Below are positions 1 through 8,577 of a stretch of DNA of 64,000 bases, in pieces. The DNA comes from Thiomonas arsenitoxydans. Lineage in GTDB: Bacteria > Pseudomonadota > Gammaproteobacteria > Burkholderiales > Burkholderiaceae_C. Each line of letters opens with the position of its first letter. Position 1 is the first letter of the stretch. A model generated the notes under the pieces. The model did no database searches, was not told the DNA's origin, and saw only the letters and a list, made by a program, of their open reading frames with translations. The position numbers were made by a program, and so were the translations under genes. Location: NCBI RefSeq assembly GCF_000253115.1, contig NC_014145.1, forward strand, positions 3,412,001 through 3,476,000, read 5' to 3'.

Positions 1-369
1 ACCTGCGGTGCGCTGCGTCAAATCCGCAATGCCGCTGCGGCTGGTGATGGAGCAGGCCTCCACCTCCCAATCGATCTGCACGGAGGCAATATCGGCGATC
101 GAGTGCACCAGACGCTGATTGCGTAGATAACCCAGCGCCAGCAACTCGGGGGCCGCGCCCACGGTCATCAGGGTGACGAGCTCCTGCTTGTCGAGATACA
201 GCGTCAACGGCCTCTCCGCTGGAATGTGAACGTCCTGCGTTTCCCCAAATTCGTTGCGTACCCTCACACCTCGGGTGAGGGCCTCTCGCGCCTGGCTGAG
301 TTGCGGAACACGAGGCGGCAATGCAGACGCAGTGACGTGTTGCGAAGACACTAATTCAGATTGGGCCAT
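1..369 (-). CDS. fdhD: Formate dehydrogenase accessory sulfurtransferase FdhD, C-terminus cut by the window edge
   Basis: The visible N-terminal 123 residues contain the FdhD-type stretch PLTLYLDKQELVTLMTVG followed by GYLRNQRLV. FdhD transfers sulfur from IscS to the molybdenum cofactor before its insertion into formate dehydrogenase and acts in the cytoplasm. I chose the ATG at 369 because the next upstream ATG (frame around 377) runs into a stop after two codons. The catalytic Cys pair of the family lies beyond the window edge. It is the last visible gene of the formate dehydrogenase operon, about 80 bp after the small exported protein gene, which supports the call. Confidence 0.85.
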   Translation of the reverse strand, partial: MAQSELVSSQHVTASALPPRVPQLSQAREALTRGVRVRNEFGETQDVHIPAERPLTLYLDKQELVTLMTVGAAPELLALGYLRNQRLVHSIADIASVQIDWEVEACSITSRSGIADLTQRTAG

Positions 370-448
370 CAATACATTCTTCTCGGGCGGTTGCAAATCA
401 AGGCGTGACAGCCTGTCGGCCCACGTGTCGACGCCCAAACGCTGCTCC

Positions 449-772
449 TTATTTCTGCGCGGCGGCTGCCGGGGCGGCTGCTTCAGATTGTGCGGCCACA
501 TACGGCCCGGGGTTCACACAGGGCGGGGTGGCAACCGGCGGCTGGGTCGCCTTGCCTTGTTCCTTGGCCTGAGCGTAATAAAACGCCGCCACTTTATCCT
601 GGGTTTGACACAACTGATAAGCAGCCACCTTGTCAGCCCATTTAGCTTTGGCTGCGGCTTCTTCTGCCTTGGCCTTGGCTTCCGGGCTGGGCGGCGGCAA
701 CTTGGCCCACGCCGTTGCGCCGCAAGCCAGCGAGACGGCCACTATTAGTCCACGCATGCATCGCATCATCAT
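449..772 (-). CDS. Small exported Ala/Lys-rich protein of the formate dehydrogenase operon
   Basis: A 107-residue protein with a probable Sec signal peptide: a basic start, hydrophobic GLIVAVSLACGATAWA, and probable cleavage after AWA near residue 23. The mature part is rich in Ala, Lys and Pro and has two Cys residues (in YQLCQTQ and TPPCVNPGP) that could form a disulfide in the periplasm. I do not recognise a named domain. It starts 4 bp after the stop of the cytochrome b subunit gene, so it is probably co-transcribed and may help the periplasmic formate dehydrogenase. Several ATGs in the first seven codons leave the exact start open. Confidence 0.7.
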   Translation of the reverse strand: MMMRCMRGLIVAVSLACGATAWAKLPPPSPEAKAKAEEAAAKAKWADKVAAYQLCQTQDKVAAFYYAQAKEQGKATQPPVATPPCVNPGPYVAAQSEAAAPAAAAQK

Positions 773-776
773 CTCC

Positions 777-1961
777 TCAAGCCTTGGGTTTGATCACGGG
801 CACTGGCGCCTGCGCGTTGGGGCCGCTGCGTTGGGCGGGGATTTTTCCGGACTTGATCGCATCCAGCCAGAGCGTGTGGTGCTGCTTCGCCCAGCTCTCG
901 TCCACATAACCAGTACGCATGCCATCGAGCGCGCCCTCCGTGCCAACGCTGCCGATGTAGATGTGGCCGAAGGCCATGGCCATGAACAAAATGGTGGCTG
1001 AGGCGTGGACGATTTCGGCCACCTGCATGGCGCTGCGGGTGTAGGGGAAGTTGGGCACCAGTTTGTCGAGCACCAGGCCCGATGCCACTGCCAACAGACC
1101 CAAGAACAGCACCCCGACCCAGAACCAGATTTTCTCGCCCGCATTGAACCGCGCGGATGGTGCTTCGCCGCCGCCAAACAAACCGCCCCCCTTTGCGAGC
1201 CAGGCCAGGTCGCTCTTGCTCGGCAGGTTGTCGCGCACGAAGGTCAGCAGCACGATCACCAGCGATAGCCCGAACAGCGGCCCGATGAAGTTGTGGATGG
1301 TCTTGAGCGCGTAGGTGAGCCAGCCGAAAAACGCCGAACCCAGAATGGGAAGCAGGAAGAATTTGCCAAACATGATGACGATTCCCGATACCGCTAGGGC
1401 GATGAACGAGAACGCCAGCACCCAGTGCATGAAACGCTCGAACGGCGTGAAACGCTCGATCTTGCGTCCCGTGGGTTTGTGCTCCAGCCGGATTTTTCCG
1501 CGGAACAAGTAGAACGCGCCAATACCCACCAGAGCGAGGATCAGCAGCCAGCCGCCGACTGGAATGAGCAGCAGATTACGGGTCTGCCGCCACGCTTCGC
1601 CTGCCGAGGTAAAGGCTGAGCCGGGATACGCCGTTTGCGGCTGAATCAGCACCCCGGCTTCGGGGTCGGGCAGGCTGGAGAAACCGGCTTGCTGCTTGAT
1701 TTCGCGCCACATGGGTGCGTTATTGCCAGGCTGCACTTGCGCACGCTCGCCATTGGTTTGCTGCAGATAGCCGGGGATGGTTGAAGCGCCCGGAGGGGCC
1801 GCAGCTTGATCTGCGCGCTGCGCCGTGCCAGTCTGTGGCCCCGGGGTGAGCGTTGCTGGCGCATCCGCCGCGAGCGCAGCAGACGCGCCCAAACTCACGC
1901 TCAAGCCCAGCGCAAGAGCAGCAACAAAAGCGGCAACAAAACGGGATGTGACTCTGAACAT
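777..1961 (-). CDS. fdoI: Formate dehydrogenase gamma subunit, membrane cytochrome b556
   Basis: A 394-residue membrane protein. It has an N-terminal signal-like segment (about residues 8-32), an Ala/Pro/Gln-rich periplasmic stretch, a membrane span near 135-152, then the FdnI/FdoI cytochrome b core with spans around 180-200, 215-240, 280-300 and 320-340. The start of the core, TPFERFMHWVLAFSFIALAV, carries a His typical of a haem ligand. It passes electrons from the Fe-S subunit to the quinone pool. The N-terminal extension before the core is longer than in E. coli FdnI but is common in betaproteobacterial homologues. A GGAGCGGGCC motif precedes the ATG. The gene lies 9 bp after the lipoprotein gene. 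Confidence 0.9.
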   Translation of the reverse strand: MFRVTSRFVAAFVAALALGLSVSLGASAALAADAPATLTPGPQTGTAQRADQAAAPPGASTIPGYLQQTNGERAQVQPGNNAPMWREIKQQAGFSSLPDPEAGVLIQPQTAYPGSAFTSAGEAWRQTRNLLLIPVGGWLLILALVGIGAFYLFRGKIRLEHKPTGRKIERFTPFERFMHWVLAFSFIALAVSGIVIMFGKFFLLPILGSAFFGWLTYALKTIHNFIGPLFGLSLVIVLLTFVRDNLPSKSDLAWLAKGGGLFGGGEAPSARFNAGEKIWFWVGVLFLGLLAVASGLVLDKLVPNFPYTRSAMQVAEIVHASATILFMAMAFGHIYIGSVGTEGALDGMRTGYVDESWAKQHHTLWLDAIKSGKIPAQRSGPNAQAPVPVIKPKA

Positions 1962-1970
1962 GGCCCGCTC

Positions 1971-2204
1971 CTAGCGCATGCGCACGTATTCGTTCTGGTT
2001 CTGGGCGCGACGGTTGATCTCGCGCTGCCAGCTGGCCTTATCCCCCACCTTCCAGTCCTTTTCGGTGAAAGCGGGATTGGCGCCCATCCACGGGTCTTGC
2101 GAAGGCGGTGCTCCGGTCTGGGTAAGGGTCTGTGGTTTCTGGCTGCATCCGGCCGTCATGGCGAGCAAGACGGCTGCGAACATCAAGGACATGATGCGGT
2201 TCAT
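1971..2204 (-). CDS. Small lipoprotein encoded between formate dehydrogenase beta and gamma subunits
   Basis: A 77-residue protein that starts with an ATGA overlap on the stop of the beta-subunit gene. The signal peptide ends in LLAMTAGC, a lipobox-like motif with the lipidated Cys at residue 20. Position -3 is Thr rather than the usual Leu. The mature part contains DPWMGANPAFTEKDWKVGD and ends in a basic, Asn/Gln-rich tail. I recognise no named domain. Its position strictly inside the formate dehydrogenase operon suggests a structural or assembly role for the periplasmic enzyme; that is inference. A longer reading frame continues upstream through the beta-subunit gene in another frame and is not coding. 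Confidence 0.75.
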   Translation of the reverse strand: MNRIMSLMFAAVLLAMTAGCSQKPQTLTQTGAPPSQDPWMGANPAFTEKDWKVGDKASWQREINRRAQNQNEYVRMR

Positions 2205-2833
2205 GATGACTCCCCTTGCTTCGTCGGTGCGGGCTGTGCTTGCGCGTCCGCCTTGCCATACGCCGTTCCCCACCCCCACAGTTCGGCGCCACCGCCGCGG
2301 TGCAGCACGCGGTCGCGCAGGATGTCGGCAATGACCTCGCCGTCCCCCGCCAGCAACGCCTTGGTCGAACACATCTCGGCGCAGATCGGCAGCTTGCCTT
2401 CGGCCAGACGGTCGCGGCCGTATTCCTTGAATTGTTCCTCCGAGCCGTTGGGCGCGGGGCCGCCGGCGCAGAAGGTGCATTTGTCCATCTTGCCGCGCAG
2501 GCCGAATTCGCCGTTGGCCGGAAACTGCGGCGCGCCGAAGGGGCAAGCGTAGGAACAATAGCCGCAACCGATGCACACGTCCTTGTCGTGCAGCACCACG
2601 CCTTCCGGGGTGCGATAGAAACAACTCACCGGACACACCGCCATGCACGGCGCGTCCGAGCAGTGCATGCAGGCCACCGAGATGGACTTCTCGCCGGGTA
2701 CGCCTTCGTTCATGGTGACCACGCGGCGGCGGTTCACGCCCCAGGGCACCTCGTTCTCGTTTTTGCAGGCGGTGACGCAGCCGTTGCAGTTGATGCAACG
2801 CTCGGCATCACAGATGAATTTCATGCGGGCCAT
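2201..2833 (-). CDS. fdhB: Formate dehydrogenase beta subunit, four-cluster Fe-S protein
   Basis: A 210-residue ferredoxin-like electron transfer subunit. Four cysteine clusters can be read in order: CDAERCINCNGCVTAC near residues 8-23, CMHCSDAPCMAVCP near 55-68, CIGCGYCSYACPFG near 87-100, and CTFC with a later Cys pair near 122-160. This is the standard pattern for four [4Fe-4S] clusters. It relays electrons from the molybdenum subunit to the cytochrome b subunit. Unlike E. coli FdnH/FdoH, no C-terminal transmembrane anchor is visible, so contact with the membrane must come through the gamma subunit or the lipoprotein. It lies 31 bp after the catalytic subunit gene. Confidence 0.92.
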   Translation of the reverse strand: MARMKFICDAERCINCNGCVTACKNENEVPWGVNRRRVVTMNEGVPGEKSISVACMHCSDAPCMAVCPVSCFYRTPEGVVLHDKDVCIGCGYCSYACPFGAPQFPANGEFGLRGKMDKCTFCAGGPAPNGSEEQFKEYGRDRLAEGKLPICAEMCSTKALLAGDGEVIADILRDRVLHRGGGAELWGWGTAYGKADAQAQPAPTKQGESS

Positions 2834-2864
2834 GGGGATTGTCTCCGTTGAGCGTGAGGGCGCA

Positions 2865-5852
2865 TCAGGCGCGTTCGAGTTGGCAGACGGTGGTTTTGGT
2901 TTCCTGCATCATGGTCACCGCGTCGTAGCCGTAAGTCGTGGCCGTGTTGACCGCTTCGCCCAGCACGATGGGCGCAGCGCCTTCCGGGTAGTACTGGCGC
3001 AGATCCTTGCCCTGCCAGTGACCGGCGAAGTGGAAGGGGATGAACACGGTGGATCGGTCGACCGCCTCAGTGACGCGCGCGCGCACCTTGATGCGTGCGC
3101 CGGTGGGCGTGCTCACCCAGACGTCATCGCCTTCACGGATGTTGCGGTCGTTGGCTACCGCCGGATTGACCTGCACGAAGGCGAACTGCTGCAGCTCGGC
3201 CAGCCAGGGGTTGGAGCGGGTTTCGTCGCCGCCGCCTTCATACTCGACCAGCCGCCCGGAGGTAAGGATGAGCGGAAATTTCTTGACGATGTCGATGTTC
3301 TTGTCCTGCACCGTCTTGTAAAGAGTCGGCAGGCGCCAGAAGGTCTTTTTGTCGTCGTAGGTCGGATACTTGACCACCATGTCGGGCCGCACCGAGAACA
3401 AGGGCTCGCGGTGCTGCGGAATCGGGTCGGGGAAGTTCCACACGACGGCGCGGGCGCGGGCATTGCCGAAGGGGTGGCAGCTATGGTTTTTCATCACCAC
3501 GCGGATGATGCCGCCCGATTGATCGGTCTTCCAGTTCTTGCCTTCGGCCAGCTTTTTCTCGGCGTCGGTGAGTTCGTTCCACCAGCCGAGTTTTTTCAGC
3601 AGAGTGGAGTCGAACTCGGGATAGCCGGTCTGGATGTCCGCGCCCTTCGAGGCGGAACCGTCCGCCGCCAGCAAAGACTGGCCGTCGCGTTCGACGCCGA
3701 AGTTGGCGCGGAAGTTGCCGCCGCCTTCCATGACATTGAGCGAGGTGTCGTACAGATTCGCCGTGCCCGGATGGCGCAACTCCGGAGTGCCGTAGCAGGG
3801 CCAGGGCAGACCGAAGTATTCGCCGTCGAGCTTGTAGCCGGTTTCCTTGTCGATGCCGCCTCGGGCGCGCAGAGTCTTGACGTCGAACACGTGCATATTG
3901 CGCATGTGCGCCTTCAACCGCTCCGGGCTTTGTCCGGTGTAGCCAATGGTCCAGACCCCACGGTTGATCTCGCGCAGGATGGACTCGGTTTCCGGCTCCA
4001 TCATGCCGCCCTTGCCCGGCACCATCTTGTAGTTCTTCACCAACTCCTTGCCGAAGCCGAGCTTGTCGGCGAGCTGGGTCATGATCATGTGATCGGTGCG
4101 CGACTCGAACATCGGCTCGACCACCTTCTCGCGCCATTGCAGCGAACGGTTGGACGCAGTCACCGAACCCGAGGTCTCGAACTGCGTGGTGGCCGGCAAC
4201 AGGTACACAGCGCGCTTGGGGTTGAGCGGGGCCTTATCAGACGGCATCGCGGCCATGGCGGCAGTGGCCGATGGATAGGGATCGATCACAACCAGGAGAT
4301 CGAGTTTGTTCATGGCTTTTTTCATGTCGAGGCCACGGGTTTGCGAATTGGGCGCATGCCCCCAGAAGATATGGGCGCGCAGGTTCGGCCCCTGGTCGAT
4401 CATGTCGTTCGGCGTGAGCACGCCGTCGATCCAGCGCGAGACCGTCATTCCCGGTTTGGTCATCATGCCCGGAGCGAATCGGCCCTTGATCCACTCATAG
4501 TCCACACCCCAGACCCCGGCGTAGTGTTTCCAGGCACCCTCGATCACACCGTAGTAACCGGGCAGCGAATCCGGGTTGGGGCCCACATCGGTTGCGCCCT
4601 GCACGTTGTCATGGCCACGGTAGATATTGGTGCCGCCGCCCGACTTACCGACATTGCCCAGCGCCAGTTGCAGGATGCAAGAAGCCCGCACAATGGCATG
4701 GCCGATGGTGTGCTGGGTCTGCCCCATGCACCACACAACGGTACCCGGCTTGTTTTCGTGAAGCATCTTGGCGATGGCAAACGTGGTGTCGCCATCCACG
4801 CCGGAAACCTCCTTGACCGCATCGGGGTTCCACTTCGCCAGCACGTCCTCCTTGACCTTGTCCATGCCCCAGACCCGGGCATCGAGATACTGCTGGTCTT
4901 CCCACCCGTTCTTGAAGATGTGATAGAGGATGCCGAACACCACCGGCACGTCGGTACCCGAGCGCAGCCGCACATGCATATCGGCCTTGGCTGCCGTGCG
5001 TGTGAAGCGCGGATCGACCACGATGACCTTGCAGCCGTTTTCCTTGGCGTGCAGCAAGTGCAGCATGGACACTGGATGCGCCTCGGCCGCATTTGAACCG
5101 ATGAAAAACGCCACCTTGGAGTTGGCCAGATCGTTGTACGAATTGGTCATGGCGCCGTAGCCCCAGGTGTTGGCGACACCGGCGACGGTGGTGGAATGGC
5201 AGATGCGCGCCTGGTGATCGCAGTTGTTCGTGCCCCAGAAGGAGACCCACTTGCGCAGCAAATAGGCTTGCTCGTTGCTGTGCTTGCTCGAACCGACGAC
5301 AAACAGCGCGTCCGGCCCGCTTTCCTTGCGAATTTCCAGCAGGCGGTCGGTGATTTCCTGCAGCGCCTGATCCCAGGAGATGCGCTGATACTTGCCGTCC
5401 ACCAGCTTCATCGGATAGCGCAGACGGTGATCACCGCGCCCATGATCGCGCAGCGCGGCGCCTTTGGCGCAGTGTGCGCCCAGGTTGAGCGGCGATTCGA
5501 ACACCGGGTTCTGCCGCACCCACACCCCGTTTTCCACCATGGCGTCCGAGGCGCAGCCGACCGAACAGTGCGTGCAGACCGTGCGCCGGGTCACTACATT
5601 TTTGCTCCCGACCGAACCCGGCGCGGGCGTATCGGCCGCGTCGGCCTTCTTCACCAAGTGCAGTTGCGAGCCGATCAAACCCGCTCCGAGCCCCAGCCCC
5701 ACCCCAATGCCGGAGCGCCGCAGAAATGCACGACGGTCGATGGTCGGCAAGGCGCGGTTCAGGCTGCGCTTGAGTTGATCGACCCAGAGGGTCGAGGTGT
5801 CCGGGGACTTACCTTGGGTGTCCTTGCTTTCGGAACGACGAGTTAGCAGCAT
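2865..5852 (-). CDS. fdhA: Formate dehydrogenase alpha subunit, molybdopterin enzyme with Cys in place of Sec
   Basis: A 995-residue molybdopterin oxidoreductase that oxidises formate to CO2. A twin-arginine leader is visible (DRRAFLRRSGIGVGLG, Arg40-Arg41), so export by Tat is expected. An N-terminal [4Fe-4S] site is formed by Cys93, Cys96, Cys100 and Cys128. The active-site stretch reads NCDHQARICHSTTV: Cys218 stands where E. coli FdnG has selenocysteine, followed by the conserved His219. The reading frame is therefore continuous without UGA recoding. GGAGTGAAGAC precedes the ATG. The gene lies 141 bp after the small Tat-leader protein gene and precedes the Fe-S subunit gene. Confidence 0.95.
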   Translation of the reverse strand: MLLTRRSESKDTQGKSPDTSTLWVDQLKRSLNRALPTIDRRAFLRRSGIGVGLGLGAGLIGSQLHLVKKADAADTPAPGSVGSKNVVTRRTVCTHCSVGCASDAMVENGVWVRQNPVFESPLNLGAHCAKGAALRDHGRGDHRLRYPMKLVDGKYQRISWDQALQEITDRLLEIRKESGPDALFVVGSSKHSNEQAYLLRKWVSFWGTNNCDHQARICHSTTVAGVANTWGYGAMTNSYNDLANSKVAFFIGSNAAEAHPVSMLHLLHAKENGCKVIVVDPRFTRTAAKADMHVRLRSGTDVPVVFGILYHIFKNGWEDQQYLDARVWGMDKVKEDVLAKWNPDAVKEVSGVDGDTTFAIAKMLHENKPGTVVWCMGQTQHTIGHAIVRASCILQLALGNVGKSGGGTNIYRGHDNVQGATDVGPNPDSLPGYYGVIEGAWKHYAGVWGVDYEWIKGRFAPGMMTKPGMTVSRWIDGVLTPNDMIDQGPNLRAHIFWGHAPNSQTRGLDMKKAMNKLDLLVVIDPYPSATAAMAAMPSDKAPLNPKRAVYLLPATTQFETSGSVTASNRSLQWREKVVEPMFESRTDHMIMTQLADKLGFGKELVKNYKMVPGKGGMMEPETESILREINRGVWTIGYTGQSPERLKAHMRNMHVFDVKTLRARGGIDKETGYKLDGEYFGLPWPCYGTPELRHPGTANLYDTSLNVMEGGGNFRANFGVERDGQSLLAADGSASKGADIQTGYPEFDSTLLKKLGWWNELTDAEKKLAEGKNWKTDQSGGIIRVVMKNHSCHPFGNARARAVVWNFPDPIPQHREPLFSVRPDMVVKYPTYDDKKTFWRLPTLYKTVQDKNIDIVKKFPLILTSGRLVEYEGGGDETRSNPWLAELQQFAFVQVNPAVANDRNIREGDDVWVSTPTGARIKVRARVTEAVDRSTVFIPFHFAGHWQGKDLRQYYPEGAAPIVLGEAVNTATTYGYDAVTMMQETKTTVCQLERA

Positions 5853-5993
5853 GTCTTCACTCCATTGTGATGCGTGGGAGCAGGTGGCGCGGCGGGCGAA
5901 ACCCTGGCTTCAAAGGCTTGCCAGTAAGGCTTGCATGTAAGGCTTGCAAGTGGCGCCGCGCGGCAGATCGTATAGGTCGCATTTGCCTGGCGT

Positions 5994-6239
5994 TCAAAGC
6001 CGGGTGGTGCGGTAGTAGGCACGAATGTGCTCGGTCAGGTGGTAGCCCGTCTGTTGCGTGGCGTCAACCTTGGGCTCTGCTGCCGTCTTGGTCAAGACCG
6101 GCTGCGCCATGGCATCCGCCCTTGCAACACTTGCGCCAAAAACCGCCGCAGCTACGCCGCTCATTCCTTGCAGTAGCGAACGACGCTTGATCGCAGTTGC
6201 CGTATTGGCGTCGTCCGGGGGCATTCGTTTTTCAGTCAT
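5994..6239 (-). CDS. Small twin-arginine protein of formate dehydrogenase operons
   Basis: An 81-residue protein with a Tat-like leader (AIKRRSLLQGMSGVAAAVFG, then a VARA cleavage-type site near residue 41) and a short mature part ending in HLTEHIRAYYRTTRL. This matches the known family of very small Tat-targeted proteins found as the first gene of formate dehydrogenase operons. Its function is not established; a role in Tat co-export or assembly of the catalytic subunit is inferred. AAGGAGACTCGA lies just before the ATG. It is probably the first gene of the minus-strand operon, with the promoter in 6240-6445 facing away from the divergent pair at 6446. Confidence 0.85.
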   Translation of the reverse strand: MTEKRMPPDDANTATAIKRRSLLQGMSGVAAAVFGASVARADAMAQPVLTKTAAEPKVDATQQTGYHLTEHIRAYYRTTRL

Positions 6240-6445
6240 TCGAGTCTCCTTGCGGCAGGCCGCAGTGGGCCGCGGGGTGTTGCGCGGCGCGATTGATTTT
6301 TTTATGCGAACTGTAGCCCTATAACCGCGTCAACTCAACGCAATTTGCAATGCATGCAAACATCCGGATTCGCGAATAAACAATCGCTTGCACTCCACTG
6401 CTCTGCAGCCTAATATCAAAACCCTTACAAAGCAAAGGGATTTTC

Positions 6446-7123
6446 ATGGAACTCCTGACCCTGGCGCGTGGCCCGTTACTTGTCGGCAGCGTATTGATCT
6501 TCGTGCTGGGCATGCTGTGGCGAGCGGCAGGGTTGATTCGCCGTCCAACCAAGCTGGCCACATCGACCCCTCGGCGCGTCCATGTGCAAGGGGCGATCTG
6601 GTTCACGGTCCTGCGGCATATGTTGCCGCGCGCTGGCACTCGTCCAAACCCGACACTTGCCACGCTCAACCCCTACTTCTATCACTTCGGCCTGGCCTTC
6701 ATCGTGTTTGGCTACGCCCCACATATCGCCTTTCTTCACCGGCATCTGGGGGTGTCTTGGCCTGCATTGCCGGACGCAGTGATGTATCTCGCCGCGGGCG
6801 TCACCATCATCTCCTTGCTTGTGGCGCTTGCCATGCGCCTGATGGACCCGACTCTGCGACGGATCTCCAGCGCAGATGACTACATCTCCTGGGGCTTGCT
6901 GTTTCTGGTGATTTTCACGGGCATCGCCTTGATCGATCAGCCCTCCAGCGCCTATGCGGCGCAGGGATACTCCGCAGATCCCACCCGGCTGGCGATTCAC
7001 CTCATGTCACTCGAACTGCTGCTGGTGTGGTTTCCCTTCGGCAAACTGTTCCATACCGTCAGTTGGTTTTTTGGCCGCGCCCAGTTCGGCGCATTCATGG
7101 CGCGTCGGGGAGTACGGGCATGA
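6446..7123 (+). CDS. NarI-like membrane cytochrome b subunit paired with an Fe-S protein
   Basis: A 225-residue integral membrane protein with about five hydrophobic segments (near 8-25, 72-95, 112-130, 145-162 and 185-205). It resembles the nitrate reductase gamma / DsrM-like di-haem membrane subunit; His residues in LRHMLP, FYHFGLAF, APHIAF and LFHTVSW are candidate haem ligands. It probably exchanges electrons with the quinone pool. Its stop overlaps the start of the following Fe-S gene (ATGA), so the two are translationally coupled and should act as a complex. No nitrate or sulfite reductase catalytic gene is nearby; the divergent neighbour is the formate dehydrogenase operon. Confidence 0.75.
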   Translation: MELLTLARGPLLVGSVLIFVLGMLWRAAGLIRRPTKLATSTPRRVHVQGAIWFTVLRHMLPRAGTRPNPTLATLNPYFYHFGLAFIVFGYAPHIAFLHRHLGVSWPALPDAVMYLAAGVTIISLLVALAMRLMDPTLRRISSADDYISWGLLFLVIFTGIALIDQPSSAYAAQGYSADPTRLAIHLMSLELLLVWFPFGKLFHTVSWFFGRAQFGAFMARRGVRA

Positions 7124-8472
7124 TGAATCGCGAGATGTATGCACAGTTCGGCAACGCCATCGCTCATCTGGCGGAGCAAGCACCGAAGATCGAGATGCCC
7201 GACGCGGAGCGTGTCAACCGTGCCAAAACGGTCATGCTCGAAAAAATGGATCGCAACCTCGCGGTCGATCTCGAGAGTTGCGTGCGATGCGGCTATTGCG
7301 CCGACGCCTGCCAGTTCAGCGTGCAAAACGATGACCCTGACCTCATTCCGACGCACAAGCTCGATCTGCTGCGGCGCGTCTGGCGACGCGAAGTCGCCCC
7401 CCTGTCCTGGCTGTGGAAACCGTTCACCCGGGATGTGAATGTCGATGATTTGCGGGAATGGCAGGCGCTGTGCTTCGACAGTTGCACCGAGTGCGGCCGT
7501 TGCAGCATGGTCTGTCCGATGGGCATCAACATCGCCCGCGGCGTGAACGTCATGCGCGAAGCGCTGGCCGCGGCAGGACTCGCACCAGACGAACTGCGCG
7601 CCGTGCAAAGCGAGCAAGACGCCCGCGGAACCGTGTTTGGAGCAGATGCCAGCCATCTTGCACAGGCCGTCGAAGTGGTGCGCGGCCGTGGAGTGACCGT
7701 GCATCTGGACAAACCCAAGGCCAAGGTGCTGATGCTGACGACCGTGCTCGACATCCTGTTGTTCCAGGACGCGCTCGAGGCGACGGCACGGGTACTGAAC
7801 GCCGCTGGGCTGGACTGGACGCTGCGCAGCAATGGCTATGAAGCGGCCAACTTTGGCCTGCTCTCCGGCGTAGAGGAGACACAGAAAAAGGCGTCTGAAG
7901 CTGTGATTCGACAAGCCATCGAAATAGGCGCCGAAATGGTGATCGTGCCAGAGTGCGGCCATGCCTACCCGGCCCTGCGCTGGGAAGGCGCTGAGGTACA
8001 CGGAGGTCCGCTGCCTTTTCGCGTGCTGGCCATCTCCGAACTGATCGGGGAACTGGTGGAACAAGGCAAGTTGCCGTTGCGCGGCGATGCGCACCAGACC
8101 CTGATGTTCCACGATGCCTGCAAACTCGGCCGACACGGCGGTGTATTCGAGCAGCCTCGGCTCGCTCTGCGCGCGACTGGAGCTGAGTTGTGCGAGCCGC
8201 GGGATACCGAAGAAATGAACTGGTGCTGCGGCGGCGGAGCGGGCGGATTTTTGATCAACCGTGCGGCACCCCTGCGGGCGCAAGCTTTCGCCATCAAGCG
8301 GGCACAGGTGGACAACAGCGACGCCCAGGCCATCGTCACCTCGTGCGGCAGTTGCCGACTCAACTTCCTGGCCGGTGCCGAGCAGACCGAATGGGACAAG
8401 CCTGTACTCAGCCTGGTTGAACTCATTGCCCAAAAGCTCGTGGATCATCCCTCGCAGCAATCGCCGTCCTGA
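7120..8472 (+). CDS. Fe-S protein with CCG domains, HdrD/DsrK/GlpC-like
   Basis: A 450-residue soluble redox protein. Two ferredoxin-type clusters are visible: CVRCGYCADAC (Cys54, 57, 60, 64) and CTECGRCSMVCPM (Cys122, 125, 128, 132). The C-terminal half holds cysteine-rich CCG-type motifs, including ECGHAY, MNWCCGGGAGGF and TSCGSCRLNFL. This is the layout of heterodisulfide-reductase-like subunits that work with a cytochrome b partner. I chose the ATG at 7120, which overlaps the stop of the NarI-like gene, over a longer frame starting at 7027 inside that gene. The substrate is unknown. Clustering with formate dehydrogenase suggests a respiratory link, which is inference. Confidence 0.8.
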   Translation: MMNREMYAQFGNAIAHLAEQAPKIEMPDAERVNRAKTVMLEKMDRNLAVDLESCVRCGYCADACQFSVQNDDPDLIPTHKLDLLRRVWRREVAPLSWLWKPFTRDVNVDDLREWQALCFDSCTECGRCSMVCPMGINIARGVNVMREALAAAGLAPDELRAVQSEQDARGTVFGADASHLAQAVEVVRGRGVTVHLDKPKAKVLMLTTVLDILLFQDALEATARVLNAAGLDWTLRSNGYEAANFGLLSGVEETQKKASEAVIRQAIEIGAEMVIVPECGHAYPALRWEGAEVHGGPLPFRVLAISELIGELVEQGKLPLRGDAHQTLMFHDACKLGRHGGVFEQPRLALRATGAELCEPRDTEEMNWCCGGGAGGFLINRAAPLRAQAFAIKRAQVDNSDAQAIVTSCGSCRLNFLAGAEQTEWDKPVLSLVELIAQKLVDHPSQQSPS

Positions 8473-8500
8473 TCCGCGCAGCAGGCCTGCGAGCCAAAAG

Positions 8501-8524
8501 AAAAGCCCGCTGAAGCGGGCTTTT
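8501..8524 (+). terminator. Rho-independent terminator between convergent genes
   Basis: A perfect 10-bp stem, AAAAGCCCGC / GCGGGCTTTT, with a 4-base TGAA loop. The T-tract on the plus strand and the mirrored A-tract make it able to serve both the Fe-S gene (ending 8472) and the transporter gene (ending 8578 on the minus strand). Confidence 0.9.
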
Positions 8525-8577
8525 CCATTGTGCGAGTCTGCCCCCCGGGCGCGGCTGCGCCGCGGGGGATGTGCCGG

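Noticed and set aside
2643..5096. An 817-codon open frame on the plus strand
   Set aside because: It lies opposite the formate dehydrogenase catalytic gene, which has a complete family match; high GC keeps the antisense frame open.
5190..5205. Possible selenocysteine codon in the formate dehydrogenase catalytic gene
   Set aside because: The active-site position is an ordinary Cys codon (Cys218), and no in-frame UGA or SECIS hairpin is needed.
6997..8460. A 487-codon minus-strand frame
   Set aside because: Antisense to the CCG Fe-S protein gene, whose cysteine motifs are unmistakable.
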